From assembly GCF_900142715.1 (NCBI RefSeq), contig NZ_FRBX01000003.1:650233-714232 (forward strand): a stretch of DNA of 64,000 nt. The letters run 5' to 3'. Shown here in pieces: positions 8,587-16,878 of the stretch. This stretch comes from Flavobacterium pectinovorum. Lineage in GTDB: Bacteria; Bacteroidota; Bacteroidia; Flavobacteriales; Flavobacteriaceae. The position numbers and the translations under genes are program-made. Every line of letters begins with the position of its first letter. The first letter of the stretch is position 1. Below the pieces are notes generated by a model. The model was not told where the DNA came from. It worked only from the letters and a program-made list of their open reading frames with translations, and did not search any database.

Positions 8587-9684
8587 TTGCCAAGTCCAAA
8601 TAAACAATCGAGCAGTTTACAAGAAAAAGCCGGAATTTCGCCCCCAGAAATTACCAGTATTTCTGCTATAAATCAAATTCAGAAAAACAGGAAAAAGCAA
8701 CCTTCTTCAGATGAATTAATTGACGGAATTCTTAACGGAAACAGAACTTCTTTAAGCCGTGCCATAACTTTAGTAGAAAGCACAAATCCCGAACATGCTG
8801 AAAAAGCAAATGAAGTTATTAAAGGATGTTTGCCATATGCAAATAAATCGATCAGAATAGGAATTACAGGTGTTCCAGGCGTTGGAAAAAGTACTTTTAT
8901 CGAAGCTTTTGGAACTTTCCTTACACAGCTGGGCAAAAAAGTGGCTGTTTTGGCCGTTGATCCAAGCAGTTCGCTTTCGCACGGAAGTATTCTGGGCGAT
9001 AAAACCCGAATGGAAGAACTGGTGAAAGATGAAAATGCTTTTATCAGACCAAGTGCTTCCGGAGATACTTTGGGCGGAGTCGCCAGAAAAACCCGTGAAT
9101 CAATTATTTTATGCGAAGCCGCAGGTTTTGATACGATCATTATAGAAACCGTTGGCGTTGGTCAAAGTGAAACTGCTGTACACAGTATGGTTGATTTTTT
9201 TCTACTTCTAAAAATTTCAGGTGCCGGAGATGAACTTCAGGGCATTAAGCGCGGCATTATGGAAATGGCAGATGCTATTGTCATCAATAAAGCAGATGGC
9301 GATAACATCAAAAAAGCAAATCAGGCGAAATTGGAATTCAACAGGGCTTTGCATTTATTTCCTCCAAAAAAATCAAATTGGCAGCCAAAAGTTACCACTT
9401 GCAGCGCAATTACAAAAGAAGGTGTATCAGAGATTTGGAACACAATTTCTGCTTATTTTGAAATGACAAATAAAACAGGCTTTTTTCAGGAAAAACGAAA
9501 AGAGCAGAATCATTTCTGGATGATGGAAACCATAAACGAACAATTGAAACAGAATTTCTACAATCAGCCAGAAATCATTTCACAATTAGAACAAAACAAA
9601 AAAGCAGTGCAAAACGATGAAATTTCACCTTTTGCAGCTGCTCAGAGTTTATTAAAATTGTATTTTAATAAAGGTCCAAAGTAG
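8587..9684 (+). CDS. meaB: Methylmalonyl-CoA mutase-associated GTPase MeaB
   Basis: G3E/SIMIBI-class GTPase that guards methylmalonyl-CoA mutase: it gates cofactor loading and removal of inactive cobalamin. The P-loop GVPGVGKS is at residues 95-102, ETVGVGQSE marks switch II, and NKAD is the guanine-specificity motif. Length 365 with an N-terminal extension of about 40 polar residues before the conserved SSDELIDGILNGNRTSLSRAI. The start is a TTG; no ATG lies in frame near the N terminus. The mutase subunits are about 40 kb downstream, so this is an unlinked partner. The stop codon lies inside the following 26-bp inverted repeat. Confidence 0.95.
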   Translation: MPSPNKQSSSLQEKAGISPPEITSISAINQIQKNRKKQPSSDELIDGILNGNRTSLSRAITLVESTNPEHAEKANEVIKGCLPYANKSIRIGITGVPGVGKSTFIEAFGTFLTQLGKKVAVLAVDPSSSLSHGSILGDKTRMEELVKDENAFIRPSASGDTLGGVARKTRESIILCEAAGFDTIIIETVGVGQSETAVHSMVDFFLLLKISGAGDELQGIKRGIMEMADAIVINKADGDNIKKANQAKLEFNRALHLFPPKKSNWQPKVTTCSAITKEGVSEIWNTISAYFEMTNKTGFFQEKRKEQNHFWMMETINEQLKQNFYNQPEIISQLEQNKKAVQNDEISPFAAAQSLLKLYFNKGPK

Positions 9685-9746
9685 CAAAGGTTCAAAGGGA
9701 CAGAGTAAAAACCTTTATCGCTTTGAACCTTTGCTACTTTGGACCT
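9672..9746. repeat. Perfect 26-bp inverted repeat of octamers spanning two stop codons
   Basis: Arms 9672-9697 and 9721-9746 are perfectly complementary. From 9673 the whole element reads as nine in-phase 8-bp units (forms GGTnCAAA / CTTTGnnn). The meaB stop (9682-9684) lies in the left arm and the stop of the convergent sulfatase gene (9745-9747) at the end of the right arm. Confidence 0.95.
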
Positions 9747-11685
9747 ATTTAGTTCCTCTCAACTTATACTTATTCTCCTTATATAAATTCCCTGCTGTAA
9801 TAACATGCGCCAAAGCATCTTTTGCTAATTCTTCATTTAATTTTACAGGAATTAAGGTTGTATCATTTTTGATTTCGAATTGCAGAGGTTTCAAATTTGG
9901 CTGCATAATTACAACCTGATTTTCAACTCTAAATGCGTTGATATCATTAAACTGCATAATCGATCTTCCTTGTGTTTTTGGATCCAGTTGATTTAGGTTT
10001 CTACCTACCATTGGTGTTTCAAAAGGAATTCCTAAATAACCCAATAATGTTGGTGGAATATCAATTTGACTTGCCAGTTTGCTGTACGAAACTCCTTTTG
10101 CAACTCCTGGCCCCATAATTAAAGCCGGAATATGGAATTTGTTTATTGGTACTAAATTTTTACCGTAGGTTCTTGTATTATGATCTGCAATTACGATGAA
10201 AATCGTGTTTTTAAAATAAGCTTCTTTTTTTGCCATTTCAAAGAATTTCCCAATCGAAAAATCGGCATATTTCATTGCATTATTTACTGTCGCAGCCGTT
10301 TTGTCATACGTTTTAATTCTTCCTGCTGGATATTCAAAAGGTTCGTGATTTGAAGTCGAAAACATTAAAGAAAAGAAAGGCTTATTCCCTTTTGCTTTAA
10401 AATAATTATTTGCTTTTGTTACCAAATCTTCATCAGAATAACCCCAGGTTCCTTTAAAAGCATATTTATTTCCGTCCGATTCAAAATCTGTTTGATCTAC
10501 GATATCCTCAAAGCCATTTCCGTTGAAAAATGAAGCCATATTATCAAAATTTGCCATTCCGCCATAAATAAAACTAGTGTCATAACCTTTTTGTTTTAAA
10601 GCATCTGCAAGCGTGAAAAATCCTTGTTGGGAGTTTCCTAACTTCACAACACTTTCAGACGGTGACGGCAAAAATCCGGTTACAACCGCTTCAATTCCGC
10701 GTACGCTTCGGGTTCCTGTGCAATATAAGTTGGTAAACAACAAACCTTCTTTGGATAATTTATCAAATTCAGGTGTTAATGGTTTTCCACCTAAAATTCC
10801 AACATATTCAGCTCCTAAACTTTCCTGCAAAAAGATTACTAAGTTATATGGTTTCTTCATAAGAGAATCCGGCTGCTGCACATGTAAAAATGGAATATCA
10901 GCATCATTAAAATCACTTTTTCCGGCTATCATGTATTTTTTTACACGAGCAATTGCTTCGGCTTCGTCCATTTTACCATACATTTTTGTGTTTCCTTCGT
11001 TTTTAATCGAATAGGCAGCAAAAGCAACGGTATAAAATGAATTCAATCCCAAACAATTTGTCAATTGATCTGTAGAAAAAACAGCATTACTGGCGTTAAT
11101 TGGACGTTTTGAAACCAAACTTGAACGTGCTCCAAAGAACAATAAAAAAGCCACTAATGGAAAAATCATCAGTTTGAATTTATATTCAGCACTTGTAGAA
11201 TGAAAAAGCTGTTTTCCTTTTTTGAAAGCAAAATAAATCACAACTCCCAAAATCAGGAAAGTCACAATAATCGAAGTCAGGTAGCTTTTTAAAAGCATTC
11301 CAACTACTTCTTTAGGATAAATCAGATAATCTAAGAAAATTTTATTCGGACGTGTATCGTATTGTTTTACAAAATCCGGCGAAGCCAATTCTACAAACAA
11401 AATCAGAAACAGGAATAAAAAACTATAAATTACCAAAAATGTATTCGTAAACTTAAGCCATTTATTAGGCAAAAATGTAATTAGTACAGCGGGAAGAAAA
11501 GACAAATAACAAAGTAAAATCAAATCCATCCGAAGACCGATTGGAAAAATATACCAGAAATTAGGCGTTTCGACAACTCTATCTTTAAAAAGAAAAAATA
11601 AAAAGATTCTACTTAAAGTGGTAATTAGCAATCCGATTGCTATAAAATTAAAAACAGGTTTTAAAAAACGTAAATTTTTCATCAA
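9745..11685 (-). CDS. LTA synthase-family membrane sulfatase / phosphoglycerol transferase
   Basis: Membrane-anchored alkaline-phosphatase superfamily enzyme of 646 residues. About five N-terminal transmembrane helices (residues 8-190) precede an extracytoplasmic sulfatase domain (about 260-600). The likely catalytic threonine is in CTGTRSVRG, with metal-binding motifs VIFLQESLG, STSNHEPF and ADHNTR. LtaS-like enzymes transfer phosphoglycerol or phosphoethanolamine to surface glycans or lipids; a Gram-negative without lipoteichoic acid would use it on another envelope acceptor. Convergent with meaB. The family is clear; the substrate is unknown. Confidence 0.9.
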   Translation of the reverse strand: MMKNLRFLKPVFNFIAIGLLITTLSRIFLFFLFKDRVVETPNFWYIFPIGLRMDLILLCYLSFLPAVLITFLPNKWLKFTNTFLVIYSFLFLFLILFVELASPDFVKQYDTRPNKIFLDYLIYPKEVVGMLLKSYLTSIIVTFLILGVVIYFAFKKGKQLFHSTSAEYKFKLMIFPLVAFLLFFGARSSLVSKRPINASNAVFSTDQLTNCLGLNSFYTVAFAAYSIKNEGNTKMYGKMDEAEAIARVKKYMIAGKSDFNDADIPFLHVQQPDSLMKKPYNLVIFLQESLGAEYVGILGGKPLTPEFDKLSKEGLLFTNLYCTGTRSVRGIEAVVTGFLPSPSESVVKLGNSQQGFFTLADALKQKGYDTSFIYGGMANFDNMASFFNGNGFEDIVDQTDFESDGNKYAFKGTWGYSDEDLVTKANNYFKAKGNKPFFSLMFSTSNHEPFEYPAGRIKTYDKTAATVNNAMKYADFSIGKFFEMAKKEAYFKNTIFIVIADHNTRTYGKNLVPINKFHIPALIMGPGVAKGVSYSKLASQIDIPPTLLGYLGIPFETPMVGRNLNQLDPKTQGRSIMQFNDINAFRVENQVVIMQPNLKPLQFEIKNDTTLIPVKLNEELAKDALAHVITAGNLYKENKYKLRGTK

Positions 11686-11742
11686 AAAGATTTAAATGTT
11701 TTGGGCTGAGGCCGATACTTTACAGATTCCGCAAAAGTATCT

Positions 11743-11970
11743 TTATTCTTCGTAACGGTTTATTTCTCTATCGTAAAACTCATTAGCCAAAACAATTAGT
11801 CCTTCCATTTCAGCATTCAATTCAGCTTCATCAAGATCTTCGGCTTCTTCCATAAATTCAACCTCATCATCTTTTAAATTGATTATAAACCTTGGGTAAT
11901 CAAGGTGAATGATGAAAATATCATCCGGGAAATCAGTATTATCTCCAAGTAAAAATTTAGGTAATTCCAT
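11743..11970 (-). CDS. Small acidic hypothetical protein
   Basis: A 75-residue protein rich in Asp and Glu, with a central acidic stretch (EFMEEAEDLDEAELNAEMEG). No signal peptide, membrane segment or known motif. Codon use matches its neighbours and it stands 57 bp upstream (on its own strand) of the sulfatase start, so it may be cotranscribed with it. I do not recognise a function; the strong acidity would fit a binding partner of a basic protein. Confidence 0.7.
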   Translation of the reverse strand: MELPKFLLGDNTDFPDDIFIIHLDYPRFIINLKDDEVEFMEEAEDLDEAELNAEMEGLIVLANEFYDREINRYEE

Positions 11971-12338
11971 TTTTATTTAATTTATTTTTTTGTTTATATT
12001 TTTTACCACAGATTGAACGGATTAAAATTATTTTAAAAATAATCTATGAGAATCTGTTACTTATATTTTAATCTCCAAATTTAGTTATTTGAAGATGAAT
12101 TATGGATTAATTTTTTGGTTGACTAATGAAAGCGAATATACACAAATATTGCTGCTGTCGTTAATCCCGGCAAAGATAATCAGAAGCTTTGAATTCTTAG
12201 GTATTATTAAAATTATAAGCAAATATTAAGCATTTAATAGCTCAATACGAGATTATATAAAAATTTCAAAAAATTATATAACAAACACCAAATGCCTTGC
12301 GTTTAATTTTACACTATTAATAATTAAAAAATATTGTC
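11971..12338. other. Intergenic region without genes, one imperfect repeat hairpin
   Basis: A 368-bp AT-rich divergent gap. At about 12003-12060 lie repeated CAGATTGAA/CGGATTAAA units and inverted AATCTATGAG/AATCTGTTAC units, the same kind of short-period inverted array seen elsewhere in the window. No ORF, tRNA or clear promoter consensus was found in the rest. Confidence 0.6.
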
Positions 12339-12857
12339 ATGAGAAAATTACAATTTATATGCCTTGCTGCTTTTGCTTTTTTATACACCAACACAACATT
12401 CGCTCAAGACAGTGAAGTAAAAAATTACGATCAGGGATTTAGATTAGGTTTTGGGGTAAACGGTGGTTTGCCAACTGATAATGCTTACGATTGGTCTCTT
12501 GGTGGTGACGTTCGTTTACAATATGATTTATCAAGAAGAACTTCACTTACATTAACTACTGGTTTCACCAATTTATTTATGGGAAAAGATGAAAATGGAG
12601 TTGATGTAAATGATCTTGGATTTATTCCGGCAAAAGCTGGTTTTAAAGCTTTTGTATGGGAAGATCAATTTTATGTTCTTGGTGAAGTTGGTGCCGGTTT
12701 TGCCGTAACAAACGGTTATGACGATACTACTTTTTTATGGGCACCCGGAATTGGATATGCTAACAAATACATTGATATCAGTGTACGTTACGAAGATTAC
12801 AATAAATTCAAAACAAATCAGGTAGCGCTTCGTTTAGCGTATGGATTTGATTTGTAA
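12339..12857 (+). CDS. Outer membrane beta-barrel protein
   Basis: A 172-residue exported protein. Residues 1-22 are a signal peptide ending FAQD. The mature part alternates Gly and aromatic residues (FRLGFGVNGG, LGEVGAGFAV, VALRLAYGFDL) with about eight predicted beta strands and a terminal aromatic-rich strand, as in small OmpW/OmpX-like barrels. The role cannot be read from sequence. It is followed closely by a GC-rich terminator, so it is a single-gene unit. Confidence 0.85.
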   Translation: MRKLQFICLAAFAFLYTNTTFAQDSEVKNYDQGFRLGFGVNGGLPTDNAYDWSLGGDVRLQYDLSRRTSLTLTTGFTNLFMGKDENGVDVNDLGFIPAKAGFKAFVWEDQFYVLGEVGAGFAVTNGYDDTTFLWAPGIGYANKYIDISVRYEDYNKFKTNQVALRLAYGFDL

Positions 12858-12897
12858 AAAATACTTTCATTTTTATTCTTTTGTTTTTGGTAATAAT

Positions 12898-12928
12898 CCC
12901 GGCAGATCCTCACAATCTGCCGGGTTTA
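12898..12928 (+). terminator. Terminator after the barrel protein gene
   Basis: A 10-bp perfect GC-rich stem (12898-12907 with 12915-12924, CCCGGCAGAT) with a 7-nt loop and a short T-run, 40 bp after the stop. Confidence 0.85.
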
Positions 12929-13029
12929 TAATTTTATGGAAGTTCTAAAATATCTATATAATAATAAGGAACAGCCATTATTCATCCTGACAAAAATTAT
13001 CTAATTATCTCAATTGACAAATTATCTAA

Positions 13030-13911
13030 TTATTTATTCCCCGATAATTCCTTCTTATACATTTCAAAGTTCGCTTTTATTTTATCGTCTAATTCCGGTT
13101 CTTTAATATCCGTGTATTTTTTCATTTCTTCCCAGATAATTTTGGCCACAATATAGCGGGCCATTTCTTTATCATCGGCAGGAACTACAAACCAAGGCGC
13201 GTGCTCTGTCGAAGTCCTGTTTATAGCTTCCTCATAATATTGTTGGTATTCGTCCCAATGCTCGCGTTCTTTCAGGTCGCCTGGAGAAAACTTCCAATTG
13301 TGCTTTCCTTCTTCCAAACGGCGTAATAATCGTTCTCTCTGCTCTTCTTTACTCAAATGCAGAAAAAATTTCATGACAATCGTTCCGTTTTCAGCAATAT
13401 GACTTTCGAAATTATTGATTTGCTCGATTCTTTTTTTCCAAAATTTAGGCGTAATATCATCCACAGAATTTATTCCCGGTAAATTCTCTGCCAAAAGATA
13501 TTCCGGATGTACACGCGTAACCAAAACATTCTCATAATGCGTGCGGTTAAAAATCGCAAATTTTCCTTTTTCGGGCAAAGCAATATAATGGCGCCATAAA
13601 TAATCGTGTTCTAACTCAGTCGAATTGGGCGTTTTAAAACTATGCACCACTACTCCACGCGGATTAAATTCTTTAAAAACTTCCCGAATCAAACTATCTT
13701 TTCCGGATGTATCCATTCCCTGCAAACAAATTAAAACGCTGTATTTATTATGCGAATACATTACGTCCTGCAAATCGCTTAATTTGTCTCTCACTTTGTC
13801 CATTTTTTCTTCCTTCTCCTCCTCATCAGCTTCTATATCTAACAAAGTTGGAATCTTGGATAATTTTATTTTATCTGTAACTTTAAAATCATTCGGATCT
13901 ATAGATTTCAT
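13030..13911 (-). CDS. Polyphosphate kinase 2 family protein
   Basis: PPK2-type polyphosphate:nucleotide phosphotransferase, 293 residues, cytoplasmic; it uses polyphosphate to phosphorylate nucleoside mono- or diphosphates. Walker A GMDTSGKDS is at residues 65-73 and the lid/Walker B region FNRTHYENVLVTRVHPE at about 121-137. A highly charged N-terminal stretch (DEEEKEEKMDKVRDKL) precedes the core. Sequence cannot separate ADP- from AMP-preferring classes with certainty. It is divergent from the next gene across a gap carrying an 18-bp palindrome. Confidence 0.93.
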   Translation of the reverse strand: MKSIDPNDFKVTDKIKLSKIPTLLDIEADEEEKEEKMDKVRDKLSDLQDVMYSHNKYSVLICLQGMDTSGKDSLIREVFKEFNPRGVVVHSFKTPNSTELEHDYLWRHYIALPEKGKFAIFNRTHYENVLVTRVHPEYLLAENLPGINSVDDITPKFWKKRIEQINNFESHIAENGTIVMKFFLHLSKEEQRERLLRRLEEGKHNWKFSPGDLKEREHWDEYQQYYEEAINRTSTEHAPWFVVPADDKEMARYIVAKIIWEEMKKYTDIKEPELDDKIKANFEMYKKELSGNK

Positions 13912-13954
13912 ATGTTTTTATTTTTTTGTATTATAAATATACTAATTTTACGAA

Positions 13955-13972
13955 TTCCGATAGCTATCGGAA
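13955..13972. repeat. Perfect 18-bp palindrome
   Basis: TTCCGATAGCTATCGGAA, a close relative of the TCCCGATAGCTATCGGGA palindromes at 41653 and 34803. It lies in the divergent gap between the PPK2 gene and the next gene. Confidence 0.85.
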
Positions 13973-14047
13973 CTGCTATTCATTGCAATAGTTTTTCCCG
14001 GAGTTTCAGGACTATTAAGGCTACATTTAGTTTTCAAAACAACATTC

Positions 14048-14884
14048 ATGGAAAAATTCACATTAGAAATATTATTTCAAATCATCGGAATCGGTTCGGC
14101 ATCAGGATTATTTTTCAATAACGATTCATTGTATATCATTGGCGATAACAGCGGATTTTTATACGAATACAATATGCAGAATCAGCAATTAAGCCATCAT
14201 CCATTAATTGATAATCCGTCGCAAAATATTCCGAAAAACATCAAACCAGATTTTGAATCTGTTACGCATCATAATGATACGCTTTATGTTTTTGGTTCCG
14301 GTTCAACCGAAAACAGAAACAAAATGATTGCCTTTGATTTAAAAACCAAAACCATTTTACAAAAAAACAATCTAGTCGATTTATATGCCGTAATGCAAAG
14401 TTTTGGATCTATAAAACCGGAAGATTTTAATTTGGAAGGCGCTATTTTTGATGGCGAAAACTGGTATTTATTCAATCGCGGAAATGGAATTTCAAACAAA
14501 AACACCATTTTTACGATTCATGCTAAAAGTCTGGGTGAAGAATTTGCTTTGGTGGCAACCAATTATAAACTGCCAAAAATAAAAGGTGTTCGCTCTAGTT
14601 TTACCGATGCTATTTTGGTCGAAGACAAAATTTATTTTCTCTCAACTGCCGAAGACACAAAATCAACTTACGACGACGGCGATATTCTCGGAAGCTTCAT
14701 TGGAAGAATAGATCTTAAAACCATGAAAATCGATTTTACTCAAAAAATAACGTCCACAAATAAATTTGAAGGCTTGACTTTATATAAAACATCAAATGAT
14801 AAAATTGAGTTTTTATTGTGTGAGGATAATGATACTGAACTTTTAGAAACGAAGATTTTTAAGTTGGTTTTACCAGTTAAGTAA
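14048..14884 (+). CDS. Hypothetical protein, beta-propeller-like (DUF6929-like)
   Basis: A 278-residue protein without signal peptide. It is built from repeated beta-rich blocks of type nDSLYIIGDNSGFLYEYN, HNDTLYVFGSG, FDGENWYLFNRG, VEDKIYFLSTAED, which look like blades of a propeller or phytase/SdiA-regulated-like fold. Conserved Glu/Asp positions (PDFESV, NLEGA, KFEGL) recur three times at the start of blades, as in calcium-binding propellers. Resemblance to DUF6929 is from memory. Function unknown; it stands alone between PPK2 and the ECF sigma factor. Confidence 0.7.
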   Translation: MEKFTLEILFQIIGIGSASGLFFNNDSLYIIGDNSGFLYEYNMQNQQLSHHPLIDNPSQNIPKNIKPDFESVTHHNDTLYVFGSGSTENRNKMIAFDLKTKTILQKNNLVDLYAVMQSFGSIKPEDFNLEGAIFDGENWYLFNRGNGISNKNTIFTIHAKSLGEEFALVATNYKLPKIKGVRSSFTDAILVEDKIYFLSTAEDTKSTYDDGDILGSFIGRIDLKTMKIDFTQKITSTNKFEGLTLYKTSNDKIEFLLCEDNDTELLETKIFKLVLPVK

Positions 14885-15292
14885 TACACAATTCATAACC
14901 ACAACGTTAACTCCCTCAAAGATATTCGCCAATCTTTATCGATCTACTTTGCGTTTCCAGGGATTAAAATCCCTGGCTACAAAATAAATCATTCCCACGG
15001 AATTTTATAAAAAGTTCCGGAGGAACGGATCATATTGTAGGGATGGATTTTAATCCATCATTCGCAATTGAATCGACAATGCATATATCATTCTAAATAT
15101 ATGAATGTGGAAATTCTTTGAGGAAGACGCACTGCTGTGCGCCTCTACAAATGCGCCTCTACAAATATGTTCAACGATAAAACCTTGAACCTTTGTATCT
15201 TTGTTACTTTGAACCTTTAAAAAAAAAACTTTTTTTAACCTCGTCCCAACCTTTTTATCTTTTTATCTCTCTATATAAGAAAGACACCAATT
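14885..15292. repeat. Gene-free gap filled with several repeat types
   Basis: A 408-bp gap. It holds the palindrome CCAGGGATTAAAATCCCTGG (14957-14976), a GTTCCGGAGGAAC dyad near 15016, a second GGATTTTAATCC dyad near 15053, a tandem 14-bp duplication of GCGCCTCTACAAAT (15139-15166), and a five-unit octamer array of form CTTTGnnn (15183-15222). No coding potential was seen. Several of these look like dispersed repeats, which needs a genome-wide comparison. Confidence 0.75.
15183..15222. repeat. Octamer array upstream of the sigma factor
   Basis: Five in-phase units: CCTTGAAC, CTTTGTAT, CTTTGTTA, CTTTGAAC, CTTTAAAA. It uses the same CTTTGnnn unit as the hairpins at 9672 and 29416. Confidence 0.85.
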
Positions 15293-15829
15293 GTGATAAA
15301 CGAAAATCAAATATCCGGCTGCAAAAAAATGAACCGCGACGCTCAGCGTCAGGTTTATGAGCATATGGCTCCAAAACTGTATCGCGTTTGCAAACGATAC
15401 TTAAAGAAGGAAGAAGAAATTGAAGAAGCCATGGCTGATGCTTTCTATACCATCTTTACAAAAATAGAACAGCTAAAAGAAGATAAAGCTTTTGAGGCTT
15501 GGGCAAGAAAAATAGCCGTCAACCACTGTTTGGCAACGATCAAGAAAAATACAAACTTTAATATGTATTTGGATGATGTCAAACTGCTTTCGCAACCTTT
15601 TACCGACGAGATTAATTCGCTCGAAGAAGAAGATTTGCTCAATTTATTGAATCATATTCCGGATGGCTGTAAAACTGTTTTTAACCTTTTTGTTATAGAA
15701 GGTTACGGACACAAGGAAATAGCCGGCATGCTCAACATTTCTGAAGGAACATCAAAATCACAATTGAATGCTTCTAAAACTAAGTTGAAGGAATTAGTAA
15801 ACAAATTGTATTACCAAAAAGCAAAGTAG
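15293..15829 (+). CDS. ECF-type RNA polymerase sigma factor
   Basis: Sigma-70 family factor of 178 residues, start codon GTG. Region 2 (about 20-85, QVYEHMAPKLYRVCKRYL and DAFYTIFTKI) and region 4 (about 120-172, GYGHKEIAGMLNISEGTSKS as helix-turn-helix) are present; regions 1 and 3 are absent, as in ECF factors. The next gene starts 2 bp after the stop and encodes a single-pass membrane protein in the usual anti-sigma position, so the pair probably forms a membrane-controlled switch. Targets unknown; the VWA gene downstream is a candidate. Confidence 0.93.
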   Translation: MINENQISGCKKMNRDAQRQVYEHMAPKLYRVCKRYLKKEEEIEEAMADAFYTIFTKIEQLKEDKAFEAWARKIAVNHCLATIKKNTNFNMYLDDVKLLSQPFTDEINSLEEEDLLNLLNHIPDGCKTVFNLFVIEGYGHKEIAGMLNISEGTSKSQLNASKTKLKELVNKLYYQKAK

Positions 15830-15831
15830 TC

Positions 15832-16797
15832 ATGGACAATCAAGATAAAATATTCGATAAATTTAAAGAGGCAGCGCAAAACTCTGAGCTGAAAGATTTT
15901 CCGGGAATGGAAAAAGTCTGGTCGCGCGTTGAAGAGAAACTCGACAAAAAAGAAGATAAAAAAACAATCGCGTTATGGAAAAAAATTGCCATTGCAGCGT
16001 CTCTATTATTATTAATTTCTTTAGGATCTCAGTTTTTTCTATCAGATAAAACAAAAGAAATTCAAAATAATCAAGTTGTCGTTACTGATTCTGTTGAAAC
16101 GAAAACTCAGAATGCTGTTGTAGAAAAAGATGGTGTTGCTGTTGAAAATTCTGAAATAGTTCCGAAAGAAGATGCTGTTAAAATTCTGGACAAACAAATT
16201 CAACAACAGCAAAAAGTAGCGGTAAACGAAATACAACGTTCGTTTAGCGAAGGAACCGCAGATGCAGTATCGGCAGCACCAGTTCTTAATGAGGTCGTTG
16301 TGGCAGCTCCGGTTCAATCTGCACCAAAATACGCAGAAGAAGAAGTTGCTGTCGAACAAGATAAAAATGAAAGTTTCGGTTATTCAAAAGCAGTACAAAA
16401 AGAATCTGCCCGAGTAGCTTTCGCTGAAAAGCAATCTTCTGTAAAAGCTAAAAAAAGTGCTCCGCTGGTGGTTATAAACGGAAATGCGATGGCCAATAGC
16501 GATGACGCCAAAAAAGACAAAATGATGTCTGCTGAAATATCAAATCTTGAACCTTCAAATGTAGATTCATTAGTAATTCTGGACGAACCTTTATATATTA
16601 TTGACGGAATTTATTATTCTGAAAATGATTTATACGGCCCAAATCCAACGAGTCCGTATGCGCCTTTGGATAAACAGGAAATTAAAACCATTACGATACT
16701 TCAGGATCTGGAAGCCACATCAAAATATGGCGAAAAAGGAAAAAAAGGAGTTGTAATCATCACCACGAAAACAGGAAAACCGATCAACAAAAAATAA
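15832..16797 (+). CDS. Single-pass membrane protein with TonB-receptor plug-like tail, putative anti-sigma factor
   Basis: A 321-residue protein immediately after the sigma factor gene (2 bp gap). Residues 1-40 are a charged cytoplasmic part, 43-65 one transmembrane helix (IAIAASLLLLISLGSQFFL), 66-235 a low-complexity Val/Glu/Gln-rich region, and 245-315 a module resembling the plug end of SusC-like TonB receptors: LYIIDGIYY near 254, then KTITILQDLEATSKYGEKG and GKKGVVIITTK (303-313). No beta barrel follows. Position and topology suggest an anti-sigma factor; the plug-like tail may be its periplasmic sensor. This role is inference. Confidence 0.75.
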   Translation: MDNQDKIFDKFKEAAQNSELKDFPGMEKVWSRVEEKLDKKEDKKTIALWKKIAIAASLLLLISLGSQFFLSDKTKEIQNNQVVVTDSVETKTQNAVVEKDGVAVENSEIVPKEDAVKILDKQIQQQQKVAVNEIQRSFSEGTADAVSAAPVLNEVVVAAPVQSAPKYAEEEVAVEQDKNESFGYSKAVQKESARVAFAEKQSSVKAKKSAPLVVINGNAMANSDDAKKDKMMSAEISNLEPSNVDSLVILDEPLYIIDGIYYSENDLYGPNPTSPYAPLDKQEIKTITILQDLEATSKYGEKGKKGVVIITTKTGKPINKK

Positions 16798-16812
16798 TTC
16801 TTACTTCAAAAA

Positions 16813-16845
16813 ATCTTTGCCAGAGGTTGAGGCTTTGGCAAAGAT
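16813..16845. repeat. 10-bp inverted repeat between the plug-tail and VWA genes
   Basis: Arms 16813-16822 and 16836-16845 (ATCTTTGCCA / TGGCAAAGAT). It resembles the AATCTTTGTC palindromes at 21587 and 22346; there is no T-run, so it is more likely a processing or attenuation structure than a terminator. Confidence 0.6.
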
Positions 16846-16878
16846 AAATTCCGAACATTAATTTAAAAAATCACTATC

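Noticed and set aside
8679..9140. 153-codon antisense ORF inside meaB
   Set aside because: It is a shadow of the well-supported GTPase gene; low-complexity Ser/Pro-rich product and no family resemblance.
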